A stretch of DNA of 11,723 bases from Xanthobacteraceae bacterium (GTDB taxonomy: Bacteria; Pseudomonadota; Alphaproteobacteria; Rhizobiales; Xanthobacteraceae), in the NCBI GenBank assembly GCA_030037105.1, contig JASHRY010000213.1:1-11723 (forward strand). Reading direction: 5' to 3'. The translations under genes and the position numbers were made by a program. Positions 1 to 7,003 of this stretch are shown one piece after another; the stretch's first letter is position 1, and every line of letters begins with the position of its first letter. Under the pieces are notes generated by a model. It worked only from the letters and a program-made list of their open reading frames with translations, was not told the origin of the DNA and searched no databases.

Positions 1-880
1 GCTCGCGACGGTGCTCGGCTTCGTCGTCGGCATTGCGCGGCTGTCGCGCAATTGGCTCATCGCGCGGCTCGCCGGCGGATACGTGGAGCTCGTTCGCAAC
101 GTGCCGCTCCTGCTGCAACTTCTATTCTGGTACAACGCCGTGCTGCAGTCGCTGCCGCCCTTGCGCGATAGCGTGCCGCTGCCGGGAGGCGGAATCCTCA
201 ACAATCGCGGCCTGTTCCTGCCGCGGCCGGAATTCGCCCCGGCGTTTGGCGCCGTTCTCGTCGCGCTCGTTGTTGGAGTCGTTGCCGCGATCGTTTTGCG
301 GCTGTGGGCGCGCCGGCGGCGGCGCATGGGCGGGCAAGTGCGCGTGCTCTGGCCAACGCTTGCTCTCCTTTGCGGATTGCCGCTCCTCGTCTTCGCGCTC
401 TCCGGCTTCCCGCTCGCTTTCAGCTTTCCGGAAATGGGCCGCTTCAATGTCCGGGGCGGCGTCGAAATCCTGCCGGAGTTCGCCGCGCTCGTTCTCGCTC
501 TCACGGTCTATACGGCCGCCTTCATTGCCGAAGTGGTGCGCGCCGGCGTTCTTGCCGTGCCCTCCGGCCAGACCGAAGCCGCCCAGGCGCTCGGTCTGGG
601 CGCCGGCGCGACGCTGCGTCTCGTCGTGGTTCCGCAGGCGATGCGCGTCATCGTTCCACCGCTGACCAGCCAATATCTTAACCTGATCAAGAACTCCTCG
701 CTCGCCGTCGCCGTCGGCTATCCCGATCTCGTCCAAGTCTTTGCCGGCAGCGTCTTGAACATCACCGGCCAGGCGGTGGAGGTGATCGCCATCACCATGG
801 CGGTCTATCTCGCCATCAGCCTGTTCACGTCGCTGTTGATGAATCTCTATGCGCGGGCGGCCGCGGTCGCGGAGCACTGA
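1..880 (+). CDS. aapQ: Polar amino-acid ABC transporter permease, AapQ-like (5' partial)
   Basis: The gene is open at the left window edge (reading frame starts at base 2) and ends with TGA at 878-880, so the N-terminal part, including the first membrane segment, is missing. The product is an inner-membrane permease of the polar amino-acid (general L-amino acid, Aap/Bzt) ABC importer. The visible part has several hydrophobic segments and a long insert of about 100 residues (about bases 150-470) between the first helices and the conserved domain, as in AapQ/BztB and unlike short GlnP/HisQ permeases. The EAA loop that docks on the ATPase lies at about 571-640 (EAAQALGLGAG followed by a conserved PQA). 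The next gene begins 5 bp downstream, so the genes are co-transcribed and the two permeases probably form a heterodimer. The family is clear; the exact substrate range (acidic, neutral or basic amino acids) is inferred from the family. Confidence 0.92.
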   Translation, partial: LATVLGFVVGIARLSRNWLIARLAGGYVELVRNVPLLLQLLFWYNAVLQSLPPLRDSVPLPGGGILNNRGLFLPRPEFAPAFGAVLVALVVGVVAAIVLRLWARRRRRMGGQVRVLWPTLALLCGLPLLVFALSGFPLAFSFPEMGRFNVRGGVEILPEFAALVLALTVYTAAFIAEVVRAGVLAVPSGQTEAAQALGLGAGATLRLVVVPQAMRVIVPPLTSQYLNLIKNSSLAVAVGYPDLVQVFAGSVLNITGQAVEVIAITMAVYLAISLFTSLLMNLYARAAAVAEH

Positions 881-885
881 CCGCA

Positions 886-2034
886 ATGAGCGCCGCCAGC
901 GAAGAGATCCACGTGGGCGGGGCGCCGGCGGAACAGCTGCCGCCGCCGGCGGCGCGGGCCGGCATTTTCGGCTGGCTGCGCGCCAATCTGTTCTCGAGCC
1001 CGGCCAATACCGCGCTCACGCTCGTCTGCATTCTGGCGATTGCCTGGATCGCGCCGCCGCTCATCCGGTTCTTGTTTCTCGATGCGATCTGGTCGGGAGA
1101 AGGCCGCGACGCCTGCCTCGCGTCCATCGCGCAACCGCATCCGGGCGCTTGCTGGGCCTTCGTGCGCGCCTGGTTCTTCTATTTCGTCTACGGCTCCTAT
1201 CCTATGGGCGAACGTTGGCGGGTCGATCTGTTCTTCCTGGCACTGGCGCTCGGCATTGTTTGGCTGTCATGGCTGTCGGCCCCGCGCCGCGAATTCGGCG
1301 CCGGGTATTTTTTTATCGCGCTGCCGATTCTATCGTTCGTGCTGCTTCACGGCGCCCCGTTGATCGGGCTCGCCGTCGTTCCCACGGCGCTGTGGGGCGG
1401 CATCCTCGTGACCGTGGTCGTCGCCGCGATCGGCATGGTGTTCTCGCTGCCGCTCGGCATCCTGCTCGCATTGGGCCGGCGCTCAGACATGCCCGTCGTC
1501 AGGCTGTTCGCGGTCGCCTGCATCGAATTCGTCCGCGGCGTGCCGCTGATCACGGTCTTGTTCATGGCGAGCGTCATGCTGCCCCTGTTCGTCCCCGACC
1601 GGCTGGCGCCGGACAAGCTCCTGCGCGCACTGATCGGCGTTGCGCTGTTCGCTTCGGCTTACATGGCGGAAGTGGTGCGCGGCGGCCTCAACGTAGTGCC
1701 GCGCGGACAGTACGAAGCCGCGCGCGCGCTCGGCCTCACCTATTGGCGGATGATGGGGCTCGTCATCCTGCCGCAGGCGCTGCGCGTGACGCTGCCGAAC
1801 ATCGTCAACACCTTCATCGGGCTGTTCAAGGACACGACGCTGGTTTTTGTCGTCGGCATTTTCGATTTCCTGCGCACCGTCGAGGCGGCGCGCGCCGACC
1901 CGAAATGGACGGCTCCGACCACCACCGTCACCGGCTACGTCGTCGCCGCGCTCTTCTATTTCGTCTGCTGCTATGGCATGTCGCGCTACGCGCGCAGCGT
2001 GGAAGCGCGGCTGGCGCGCGCCGACCGGCGGTGA
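886..2034 (+). CDS. aapM: Polar amino-acid ABC transporter permease, AapM-like
   Basis: This 382-residue protein is the second inner-membrane permease of the amino-acid ABC importer. It has a first membrane helix at about residues 41-64, further helices at about 115-160, and the binding-protein-dependent permease domain at about 168-368. The EAA loop is at residues 277-297 (EAARALGLTYWRMMGLVILP). The length and the long N-terminal extension before the permease domain fit AapM/BztC. The ATG at 886 sits 5 bp after the aapQ stop and has a GGAG about 11 nt upstream (871-874). The C-terminal helix ends in a basic stretch (RYARSVEARLARADRR) typical of the cytoplasmic end. The aapP start follows 11 bp after the stop, so the gene is an internal member of an aapJQMP-type operon. 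Confidence 0.93.
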   Translation: MSAASEEIHVGGAPAEQLPPPAARAGIFGWLRANLFSSPANTALTLVCILAIAWIAPPLIRFLFLDAIWSGEGRDACLASIAQPHPGACWAFVRAWFFYFVYGSYPMGERWRVDLFFLALALGIVWLSWLSAPRREFGAGYFFIALPILSFVLLHGAPLIGLAVVPTALWGGILVTVVVAAIGMVFSLPLGILLALGRRSDMPVVRLFAVACIEFVRGVPLITVLFMASVMLPLFVPDRLAPDKLLRALIGVALFASAYMAEVVRGGLNVVPRGQYEAARALGLTYWRMMGLVILPQALRVTLPNIVNTFIGLFKDTTLVFVVGIFDFLRTVEAARADPKWTAPTTTVTGYVVAALFYFVCCYGMSRYARSVEARLARADRR

Positions 2035-2045
2035 CAGGGACCCTA

Positions 2046-2822
2046 ATGGAACAGCGTTCGGACCATCCCGGCGCCGGCGTCCCGCAGGCCGAAGTGGCGG
2101 TCGAAGTGGCGGGATTGCACAAATGGTACGGCGACTTTCACGTGCTGCGCGACGTCAACCTGAAAGTCGCGCGCGGCGAGCGCATCGTCATCTGCGGCCC
2201 TTCCGGCGGCGGCAAGTCGACGCTGTTGCGCTGCATCAACCGGCTGGAGGATTGGCAGCGCGGCCGCATCGTTGTCGACGGCGCCGAGCTGACCGAGGAC
2301 CCCAAGCGCATACTCGCCGTGCGTCGCGACGTCGGCATGGTGTTCCAGCATTTCAATCTGTTCCCGCATCTCACGGTGCTCGAGAACTGCACGCTGGCGC
2401 CGATCTGGGTGCGGCACATGCCCAAGCGCGAGGCCGAGGCGCTGGCCGCGACCTATCTCGCCCGCGTGAAGATACCGGACCAGGCGCATAAATATCCCGC
2501 GCGGCTCTCCGGCGGCCAGCAGCAGCGCGTCGCCATCGCCCGCGCGCTGTGCATGAATCCGAACATCATGCTGTTCGACGAGCCGACCTCGGCGCTCGAT
2601 CCGGAGATGAAGAAGGAGGTGCTCGACACCATGGTCGAGCTTGCTGCGGACGGCATCACCATGCTCGTGGTCTCCCACGAAATGGGTTTTGCGCGGCAGG
2701 TCGCCGACCGCATGATCTTCATGGATGATGGGCAGATCATCGAGGTCAACGAACCAAAGAACTTTTTCGACAACCCGCAACACGAGCGTACCCGATTGTT
2801 TCTCCGGCAAATACTTCATTGA
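2046..2822 (+). CDS. aapP: Polar amino-acid ABC transporter ATP-binding protein, AapP/GlnQ-like
   Basis: This 258-residue cytoplasmic ATPase powers the AapQ/AapM permease pair. All ABC motifs are intact: Walker A GPSGGGKST (residues 51-59), Q-loop Q101 in VFQHFNLFPH, signature LSGGQ (154-158), Walker B LFDE (176-179), D-loop SALD (182-185) and switch His H211 in VSHEM. The pattern matches the polar amino-acid subfamily (GlnQ/HisP/AapP). The ATG at 2046 is preferred because AGGGA at 2036-2040 gives a 5-nt spacing. The same frame stays open upstream through aapM, but that stretch only shadows aapM in another frame and does not belong to the protein. An N-terminal tail of about 16 residues precedes the first strand. 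No obvious intrinsic terminator follows the stop; the sequence turns AT-rich at once. Confidence 0.95.
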   Translation: MEQRSDHPGAGVPQAEVAVEVAGLHKWYGDFHVLRDVNLKVARGERIVICGPSGGGKSTLLRCINRLEDWQRGRIVVDGAELTEDPKRILAVRRDVGMVFQHFNLFPHLTVLENCTLAPIWVRHMPKREAEALAATYLARVKIPDQAHKYPARLSGGQQQRVAIARALCMNPNIMLFDEPTSALDPEMKKEVLDTMVELAADGITMLVVSHEMGFARQVADRMIFMDDGQIIEVNEPKNFFDNPQHERTRLFLRQILH

Positions 2823-2848
2823 GCGAAATTGATCTGTTCGTGTTGCAA

Positions 2849-2874
2849 GGAACAAGAAGAACTATACTATCGTT
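2849..2874 (+). promoter_or_regulatory. Candidate EcfG (general stress response) promoter for the Spy-like gene
   Basis: GGAAC at 2849-2853 and CGTT at 2871-2874 are separated by 17 bases. This is the arrangement known for the alphaproteobacterial ECF sigma factor EcfG/RpoE2 (GGAAC, 16-17 nt, CGTT-like). The site is in the only AT-rich intergenic stretch of this part of the window, on the strand of the next gene. The transcript would start near 2880, leaving a leader of about 130 nt before the ATG at 3010. A housekeeping-like TATACT at 2863-2868 overlaps the spacer, but its -35 match (TTGCAA, 2843-2848) is only 14 nt away. The motif is seen directly; its use is inferred. Confidence 0.5.
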
Positions 2875-2988
2875 GTAGCCTATATCACTATGCCAAGCTT
2901 AAACATTACCAAGATGTAATCTTCAGAAAAGCAAACCTGTCGAAAGTTTAACTTGCCTCGCGGGTGCGGGGATTCTTTACTCCTCGCG

Positions 2989-3001
2989 CCTCAATCTGAG
3001 G
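2989..3001 (+). promoter_or_regulatory. Short hairpin abutting the ribosome-binding site of the Spy-like gene
   Basis: CCTCA (2989-2993), a 3-nt loop and TGAGG (2997-3001) form a perfect inverted repeat whose right arm runs into the strong Shine-Dalgarno sequence (GAGGAGGAG, about 2998-3006). If it forms in the mRNA, it would compete with ribosome binding. It is short, so this may be chance. Confidence 0.25.
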
Positions 3002-3009
3002 AGGAGAAC

Positions 3010-3714
3010 ATGCTCAGGTCCTTGGTTGCCGCGGCAGCAGCGCTTGCCATCCTCGGCTCTTCGATTGTGTATGCCCAACAGCGTTTCGGTAGGCCGGGTG
3101 GTGACGGCGACGGTGGGCTGCGCTTTGTATATCGACACCGGCTGAGTGCTGAAGATATCGCCGCGTTCACCGACGCGCGCATTGCCGCGCTCAAGGCCGG
3201 CCTCGAGCTCACCTCCGATCAGGCGAAGAACTGGCCGGCCTTCGAGCAGGCGCTGCGCGACTTGGCGCAGTTGCGGATCGCGCGCCTGCAGGCGCGCGAA
3301 GCGGCCGAGCAGCAAGCTCCGACCGCGCCGCCGCCGTTCGCTCGGCTGGCGCGCCGGGCCGATAATCTGGCCAGGCGCGGCGCCGCGCTGAAGCGGGTCG
3401 CCGAGACGGGCGCTCCGTTGTATCAGAGCCTCACCGACGCCCAGAAGAGGCGGTTTAGGATTTTGGCGCGCCTTTTACGGCCGCATCATCACCACATGCA
3501 CTTTGCCAAGCGCGGAGACGGTTGGGGTGATGGGCTTGGCGGTTGGCGCGGGGAGCATGGCTTCGGGCCTGGTTGGCGCGAGGGCCACGGTTTCGGACGC
3601 GACGGCGGCCACGGCGATCATTGGTTCGGACATGAGGGTCGCCGCTTTGGCGAAGATGGAGATAATGGCGCGCCGGGTGGTTCGATTCACGAGGATCAGG
3701 GCGCACAACTCTAA
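3010..3714 (+). CDS. Exported Spy/CpxP-like LTXXQ-motif protein with Gly/His-rich tail
   Basis: This 234-residue protein is predicted to be periplasmic. Residues 1-22 form a signal peptide (MLRSL, a hydrophobic Ala/Leu core, VYA then Gln23). Two LTXXQ motifs, LTSDQ (67-71) and LTDAQ (141-145), bracket an Arg/Ala-rich helical region; this is the signature of the Spy/CpxP/ZraP family (Pfam LTXXQ). Relatives are envelope chaperones or metal-responsive periplasmic proteins. The C-terminal third is unusual: HHHHMH at 159-164, then about 55 residues rich in Gly, His, Trp and Asp with repeated GHGFG/EHGFG units, which could bind divalent metal. The ATG at 3010 is chosen for the GAGGAGGAG just upstream and the signal peptide; a longer reading from 2953 would bury both. 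A candidate EcfG promoter lies about 160 bp upstream, so envelope protection under stress is a reasonable inference. The actual client or metal is unknown. Confidence 0.8.
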   Translation: MLRSLVAAAAALAILGSSIVYAQQRFGRPGGDGDGGLRFVYRHRLSAEDIAAFTDARIAALKAGLELTSDQAKNWPAFEQALRDLAQLRIARLQAREAAEQQAPTAPPPFARLARRADNLARRGAALKRVAETGAPLYQSLTDAQKRRFRILARLLRPHHHHMHFAKRGDGWGDGLGGWRGEHGFGPGWREGHGFGRDGGHGDHWFGHEGRRFGEDGDNGAPGGSIHEDQGAQL

Positions 3715-3733
3715 GCCCACCGCGATTGCAGAA

Positions 3734-3767
3734 GTGTCCGCTGAATTTCGCCTCCCGCAGCGGACAC
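3734..3767. terminator. First hairpin of a tandem pair between convergent genes
   Basis: GTGTCCGCTG (3734-3743) and CAGCGGACAC (3758-3767) are perfect 10-bp inverted arms around a 14-nt loop. It starts 20 bp after the stop of the Spy-like gene and is followed 6 bp later by a second hairpin. There is no T-tract, so it may be a transcript-end or stabilising structure rather than a classical intrinsic terminator. Confidence 0.5.
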
Positions 3768-3773
3768 GTGAGA

Positions 3774-3812
3774 GCGGAAGCCGCAGCGCCCCTGCCTGCG
3801 GCTTCCGCATTT
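3774..3812. terminator. Second, stronger hairpin; likely terminator between convergent genes
   Basis: The arms GCGGAAGCCGCAG (3774-3786) and CTGCGGCTTCCGC (3796-3808) are a perfect 13-bp inverted repeat around a 9-nt loop, followed on the plus strand by ATTT. It lies between the stop of the Spy-like gene (3714) and the stop of the convergent methyltransferase-like gene (3874). It could end plus-strand transcription and also act on minus-strand readthrough. Confidence 0.6.
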
Positions 3813-3873
3813 CCGGCAACACCGACGGATATGATACCGTTTTCGCCGTCGTTTCGCGGAACGGGAAACAAGT

Positions 3874-4629
3874 TCACATCGGCTTCTGAAACTTGAGCAC
3901 GAAATTATCGACCGGCACGGTCGGCCGGTAGCTGGGAAAATCGTGCGTGTCGTTCGGGCTTCGCCAGAAATTGCCTTCGGCCACGAAACGGAATCCGGCC
4001 GCTTCGACTTCTTGGCGCAAGGTACCTTCCTCGATGCGATGCAGGGTTTTGCCGACCGAGGTTCCTTGTCCCGGCAAGGCCGAGTGATCGGCGACCACCA
4101 AATAACCCCCGGGCTTGAGCGCTGCGAACAATTTGCGATTCATCATGGCGCGATCGACATTCATATAGGTCGTGTCGTGGTAGAAGAACAGGAATGTAAT
4201 AAGATCGATGTCATGCAGGTCCGGCGGCACAGGGTCGTCGAAGGGGCGCATCTCGACTGTCACATCTTTCATTGCCGGCGTCTTCAAGCGCGCTTCAAAG
4301 GCGGTTTTCGGTCGGTCCGGAAGATCGGGCGGGTTTTGGCTGTAGACGACGCCGCCCGGCACGACGGCGCGCGCGAGCAATTCCGTGCTGTAACCGCCGC
4401 CGGCGCCCATATCGAGCACCTTCATGCCAGGATGTACGCCGACGAAAGCCAGAAATGGCACCGGATCGCGGCGCTTGTCGGCCTGCCGATCGGCAGCGCT
4501 GCGATCCGGTGCTGCCAGGAGCGCCGCATAATCAGGCGTCGGTTGCGCCCGGGTTTGCAACACCGCGCAGAGCAAAGCAAAGACGGCAAACACTATGGCC
4601 AAGACCGAACGGGCGTATTGTGCAAGCAT
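3874..4629 (-). CDS. Exported class I SAM-dependent methyltransferase-like protein
   Basis: This 251-residue protein has a Rossmann methyltransferase core. Motif I is VLDMGAGGGYST (residues 71-82), and the later strand carries LKPGGYLVVADHSA (171-184) as in class I enzymes. It also starts with a clear signal peptide: MLAQYARS, a hydrophobic stretch (about 9-24), then TRA at 26-28 before Gln29. That suggests export, which is odd for an enzyme that needs cytoplasmic S-adenosylmethionine; predicted methyltransferases of this kind are known in Proteobacteria, but their substrate is not. The ATG at 4629 is chosen over an in-frame ATG at 4671 because GGGAGG lies about 8 nt upstream and it places the signal peptide at the N-terminus. 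It is the last gene of the minus-strand block, 60 bp after the persulfide dioxygenase gene, and may be co-transcribed. Substrate and true location remain unknown. Confidence 0.78.
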   Translation of the reverse strand: MLAQYARSVLAIVFAVFALLCAVLQTRAQPTPDYAALLAAPDRSAADRQADKRRDPVPFLAFVGVHPGMKVLDMGAGGGYSTELLARAVVPGGVVYSQNPPDLPDRPKTAFEARLKTPAMKDVTVEMRPFDDPVPPDLHDIDLITFLFFYHDTTYMNVDRAMMNRKLFAALKPGGYLVVADHSALPGQGTSVGKTLHRIEEGTLRQEVEAAGFRFVAEGNFWRSPNDTHDFPSYRPTVPVDNFVLKFQKPM

Positions 4630-4689
4630 CGCCTGATCCTCCCTTGATAAAAAGCCGGAGAGGCCCCGCATGTGGTCGCGGCCGACAAT

Positions 4690-5730
4690 TTATTGCCGCG
4701 CGAGCGGTCCGTCGGCCTTCCTCCAGGCGGCGATGCCACCCTCGATGTGACAGGCGGTCGTGAGGCCGGCGTCCTGCGCCGCCTGCACCGCCATCGCCGA
4801 CCGCTCGCCGAAGGCGCAGAAGAAGACGATCCGCTTGCCGGTCGCCGCGGCGATTTCGTGCAACATGCCGCCGGCGGCGATGTGTCCCGGTAAATCCGGA
4901 TAAGGCGCGTGCAGCGATCCGGGTATGGTTCCGTGCTTTTCGCGCTCGCTTTGCTCGCGCAGATCAACCATCGCCACGCCCGGCCGGCCGTACAGCGCAA
5001 TCGCCTCGATGGCCGACAAGGCCCAGCCCTTGCGCGCGACGTCGTCCTGGCGCAGGCCCACATGCATGTTGGCCGGCACCGCCACGTCCATCATCTTCGG
5101 GCTGGGCAATTTTAGATTGTTCATCAGATCGACGTACTCGTCGACCGATTTGACCTGAAGCCGCGGGTTGAAGAATTTCTCCTCGCCGATGGTCGAGACG
5201 GTGTCGCCCTTGTAATCGTGCGCCGGAAAGACCAGCGTGTCATCTGGGAGCTTCATGAGTTTGTTGAAAATCGAATCATATTGCGCACGCGGATCGCCGT
5301 TCTGGAAATCGGTGCGGCCGGTGCCGCGGATGAGCAGCGTGTCGCCGGTGAAGACGCGGTCGGCGAGCCGGAACGAATAGGAATCATCGGTGTGGCCGGG
5401 CGTGTACAGCACGTCGAGGCATACTCCCTCGATCGCGAGCCGATCGCCCTCGGTCACGCGCATGGAAACGACATCGGCGTGGGTCTGCTCCCCCATCACC
5501 GTGATGCAATGGGTGCGGTCGCGCAGCGCCCCGAGCCCGGTCACGTGATCGGCGTGCAGATGCGTATCCACGGCTTTGATCAGCTTGAGGTCGAGCTCGC
5601 GCACGAGCTGCAGGTAGCGCTCGACCCGCTCCAGCACCGGATCGATGATCAGCGCCTCGCCGCCGCGGCGGCTGGCCAACAGATAGGTGTAGGTGCCGGA
5701 CGTTGCATCGAAGAGCTGACGAAAGATCAT
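4690..5730 (-). CDS. Persulfide dioxygenase-rhodanese fusion (ETHE1-like MBL hydrolase plus rhodanese)
   Basis: This 346-residue protein has two domains. Residues 1-175 are a metallo-beta-lactamase fold of the ETHE1/persulfide dioxygenase type: THLHADH with H57, H59, D61 and H62, then H113 (PGHTDDS), D130 (GDTLLIRGTGRTDFQNGD) and H171 (PAHDYKG). By analogy with ETHE1, H57, H113 and D130 are the expected iron ligands; the GTGRTDFQ motif separates this group from glyoxalase II. Residues about 235-346 are a rhodanese domain with an intact active loop C305-A-F-G-E-R-S. Expected chemistry: oxidation of glutathione persulfide to sulfite and GSH, with the rhodanese moving sulfane sulfur between sulfite/thiosulfate and thiol carriers. 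The gene sits 24 bp after the DUF1272 gene and downstream of mercaptopyruvate sulfurtransferase and cysteine synthase genes, which supports a role in sulfide/persulfide detoxification. Start ATG 5730 has only a weak GAG upstream. Confidence 0.9.
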   Translation of the reverse strand: MIFRQLFDATSGTYTYLLASRRGGEALIIDPVLERVERYLQLVRELDLKLIKAVDTHLHADHVTGLGALRDRTHCITVMGEQTHADVVSMRVTEGDRLAIEGVCLDVLYTPGHTDDSYSFRLADRVFTGDTLLIRGTGRTDFQNGDPRAQYDSIFNKLMKLPDDTLVFPAHDYKGDTVSTIGEEKFFNPRLQVKSVDEYVDLMNNLKLPSPKMMDVAVPANMHVGLRQDDVARKGWALSAIEAIALYGRPGVAMVDLREQSEREKHGTIPGSLHAPYPDLPGHIAAGGMLHEIAAATGKRIVFFCAFGERSAMAVQAAQDAGLTTACHIEGGIAAWRKADGPLARQ

Positions 5731-5754
5731 GTCTGTCTCGGCAACGCTTTAACG

Positions 5755-6021
5755 CTACGATGCTTGGCGTGCGGCTGCCGCAGCCGCGCAACCCTCCGGC
5801 TTGAAATAGCGCTCGCGCGAAGCGGGATTTGCGACCAGTTCCGCCGGCGGCCTGATCGGCCGCGGAACAAATTCGCCGCCGCAATTCGGACAGCGGCCCT
5901 TCAGTACGTTCTCCACACAGTTGCGGCAAAACGTGCATTCGAACGAACAGATCATCGCCTCGCGTGACTCCGGCGGCAGGTCACGGTCGCAGCATTCGCA
6001 GCTTGGCTTGAGCAAAAGCAT
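5755..6021 (-). CDS. DUF1272 small cysteine-rich zinc-binding protein
   Basis: This 88-residue protein has nine cysteines in its first 47 residues: C8, C10 and C11 (CECC), C25, C29, C32, C35, C44 and C47 (CPNCGG), followed by FVPRPIRPP. This is the conserved pattern of the DUF1272 family, a RING/zinc-ribbon-like fold without known function; the remaining 40 residues are low-complexity and Ala-rich at the end. Two ATGs stand side by side (6024 and 6021). The second is preferred because AGGAGG at 6027-6032 then has a 5-nt spacing, against 2 nt for the first. The gene lies 70 bp after the sulfurtransferase gene and 24 bp before the persulfide dioxygenase gene, so it is probably co-transcribed with them. 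It may bind zinc, or its thiols may sense or carry persulfide; the latter is only a hypothesis. Confidence 0.85.
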   Translation of the reverse strand: MLLLKPSCECCDRDLPPESREAMICSFECTFCRNCVENVLKGRCPNCGGEFVPRPIRPPAELVANPASRERYFKPEGCAAAAAARQAS

Positions 6022-6091
6022 CATCGCCTCCTGTGCGATTCTGCTGCAGTATAGCGCGGAACCAAACGGGCGGCGAGCGTGGGCGCAATCC

Positions 6092-6964
6092 TTAGCTGCG
6101 CTCCACCGGCAGGTCAGGGCGTGAGCCCCATTCCGCCCATGAGCCGTCATAGAGGCCCTTCGGTTCTTTGCCGATCGATTCGAGCGCAAGCGTGAGAATC
6201 GCGGCGGTGACGCCGGAGCCGCACGAGGTGATGATCGGCGTGTCGAGATCGACACCGGCATCCGTGAACGCCACTGCGATGCGCTCGCGCGGAAGGAGGC
6301 GGCCATTTTCGATCAGACGGCTATACGGTACGTTGAATGAGCGCGGCATGTGGCCCGCGCGCAGCCCGGCGCGAGGTTCCGGCGTCTTGCCGCTGAAGCG
6401 CTCGGGCGAGCGGGCGTCGACGACTTGGGCGCTGTCGCTGGCCAGCGCCATACGCACGTCGGCAAGCGTGGCGACGGCGCCGACGTTCATCTCGGCATTG
6501 AACTTTTTCGTCGCCCGCGTCGCCTCGCCCTTTTCCAGCGGCCGGCCTTCGGCTTTCCATTTCGGCAGTCCGCCATCGAGGATGCAGGCATTCCTCGTCC
6601 CGAATAGCCGGAACGTCCACCACACGCGCGCCGCCGAGTACAGCCCGAGGCTGTCGTAAACGACGATCGTGTCGGTTTCGCTGATGCCGAGCTTGCCGGC
6701 GGCTTCGCCGAATTGCGTCGGGCCCGGCAACATGTGCGGCAGGTCGGTCGAATGATCGCTGATCGCCTCGATGTCGAAAAAGACCGCGCCGGGAATATGG
6801 CCGTCGCGATATTCGACGTGCGCGTCGCGCCGTTGCGCCGGCAGGAAATAGGAGCCGTCCACGGCGACGTGGTTGCGATCGCGCAAATGTTCGGCGAGCC
6901 AATCGGTCGAAACGAGCCAGCGACTCGTGGGGGGAGGGGTGGCGTTATCTTCAGGTCTGAGCAT
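6092..6964 (-). CDS. sseA: 3-mercaptopyruvate sulfurtransferase (two rhodanese domains)
   Basis: This 290-residue protein has two rhodanese domains in tandem: an inactive N-terminal one (about 14-145, with HIPGAVFFD at 56-64) and a catalytic C-terminal one (about 165-288, with GHMPRSFNVPY at 204-214). The active loop is C248-G-S-G-V-T-A; CGSGVTA is the mercaptopyruvate type, while thiosulfate sulfurtransferases usually carry a basic residue after the Cys. It moves sulfur from 3-mercaptopyruvate to a thiol or cyanide, giving a persulfide and pyruvate. The start is uncertain: ATG 6964 (GAG 11 nt upstream) is preferred; ATG 6973 leaves no spacing to a ribosome site, and a TTG at 7000 is unlikely. 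It lies 39 bp after the cysteine synthase gene, and the downstream persulfide dioxygenase could consume its product. Confidence 0.9.
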   Translation of the reverse strand: MLRPEDNATPPPTSRWLVSTDWLAEHLRDRNHVAVDGSYFLPAQRRDAHVEYRDGHIPGAVFFDIEAISDHSTDLPHMLPGPTQFGEAAGKLGISETDTIVVYDSLGLYSAARVWWTFRLFGTRNACILDGGLPKWKAEGRPLEKGEATRATKKFNAEMNVGAVATLADVRMALASDSAQVVDARSPERFSGKTPEPRAGLRAGHMPRSFNVPYSRLIENGRLLPRERIAVAFTDAGVDLDTPIITSCGSGVTAAILTLALESIGKEPKGLYDGSWAEWGSRPDLPVERS

Positions 6965-7003
6965 GGCAATCATCTCGTGACAACGCGGGTGTGCGGGCAA
7001 TGT

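Noticed and set aside
849..2045. Upstream extension of the aapP frame through aapM
   Set aside because: The frame is open only by chance under aapM; aapP has its own ATG at 2046 with a ribosome site, and the extension is an Arg-rich shadow.
2043..2855. 270-codon minus-strand open frame opposite aapP
   Set aside because: Antisense shadow of an ATPase gene with every ABC motif present; no recognisable domain of its own.
5218..5967. 249-codon plus-strand open frame opposite the persulfide dioxygenase and DUF1272 genes
   Set aside because: Antisense to two clearly coding genes; no domain or ribosome site supports it.
6022..6091. TATACT on the minus strand before the DUF1272 gene as an internal promoter
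   Set aside because: No acceptable -35 element at a proper distance; the gap is short and the genes are better explained as one transcript.
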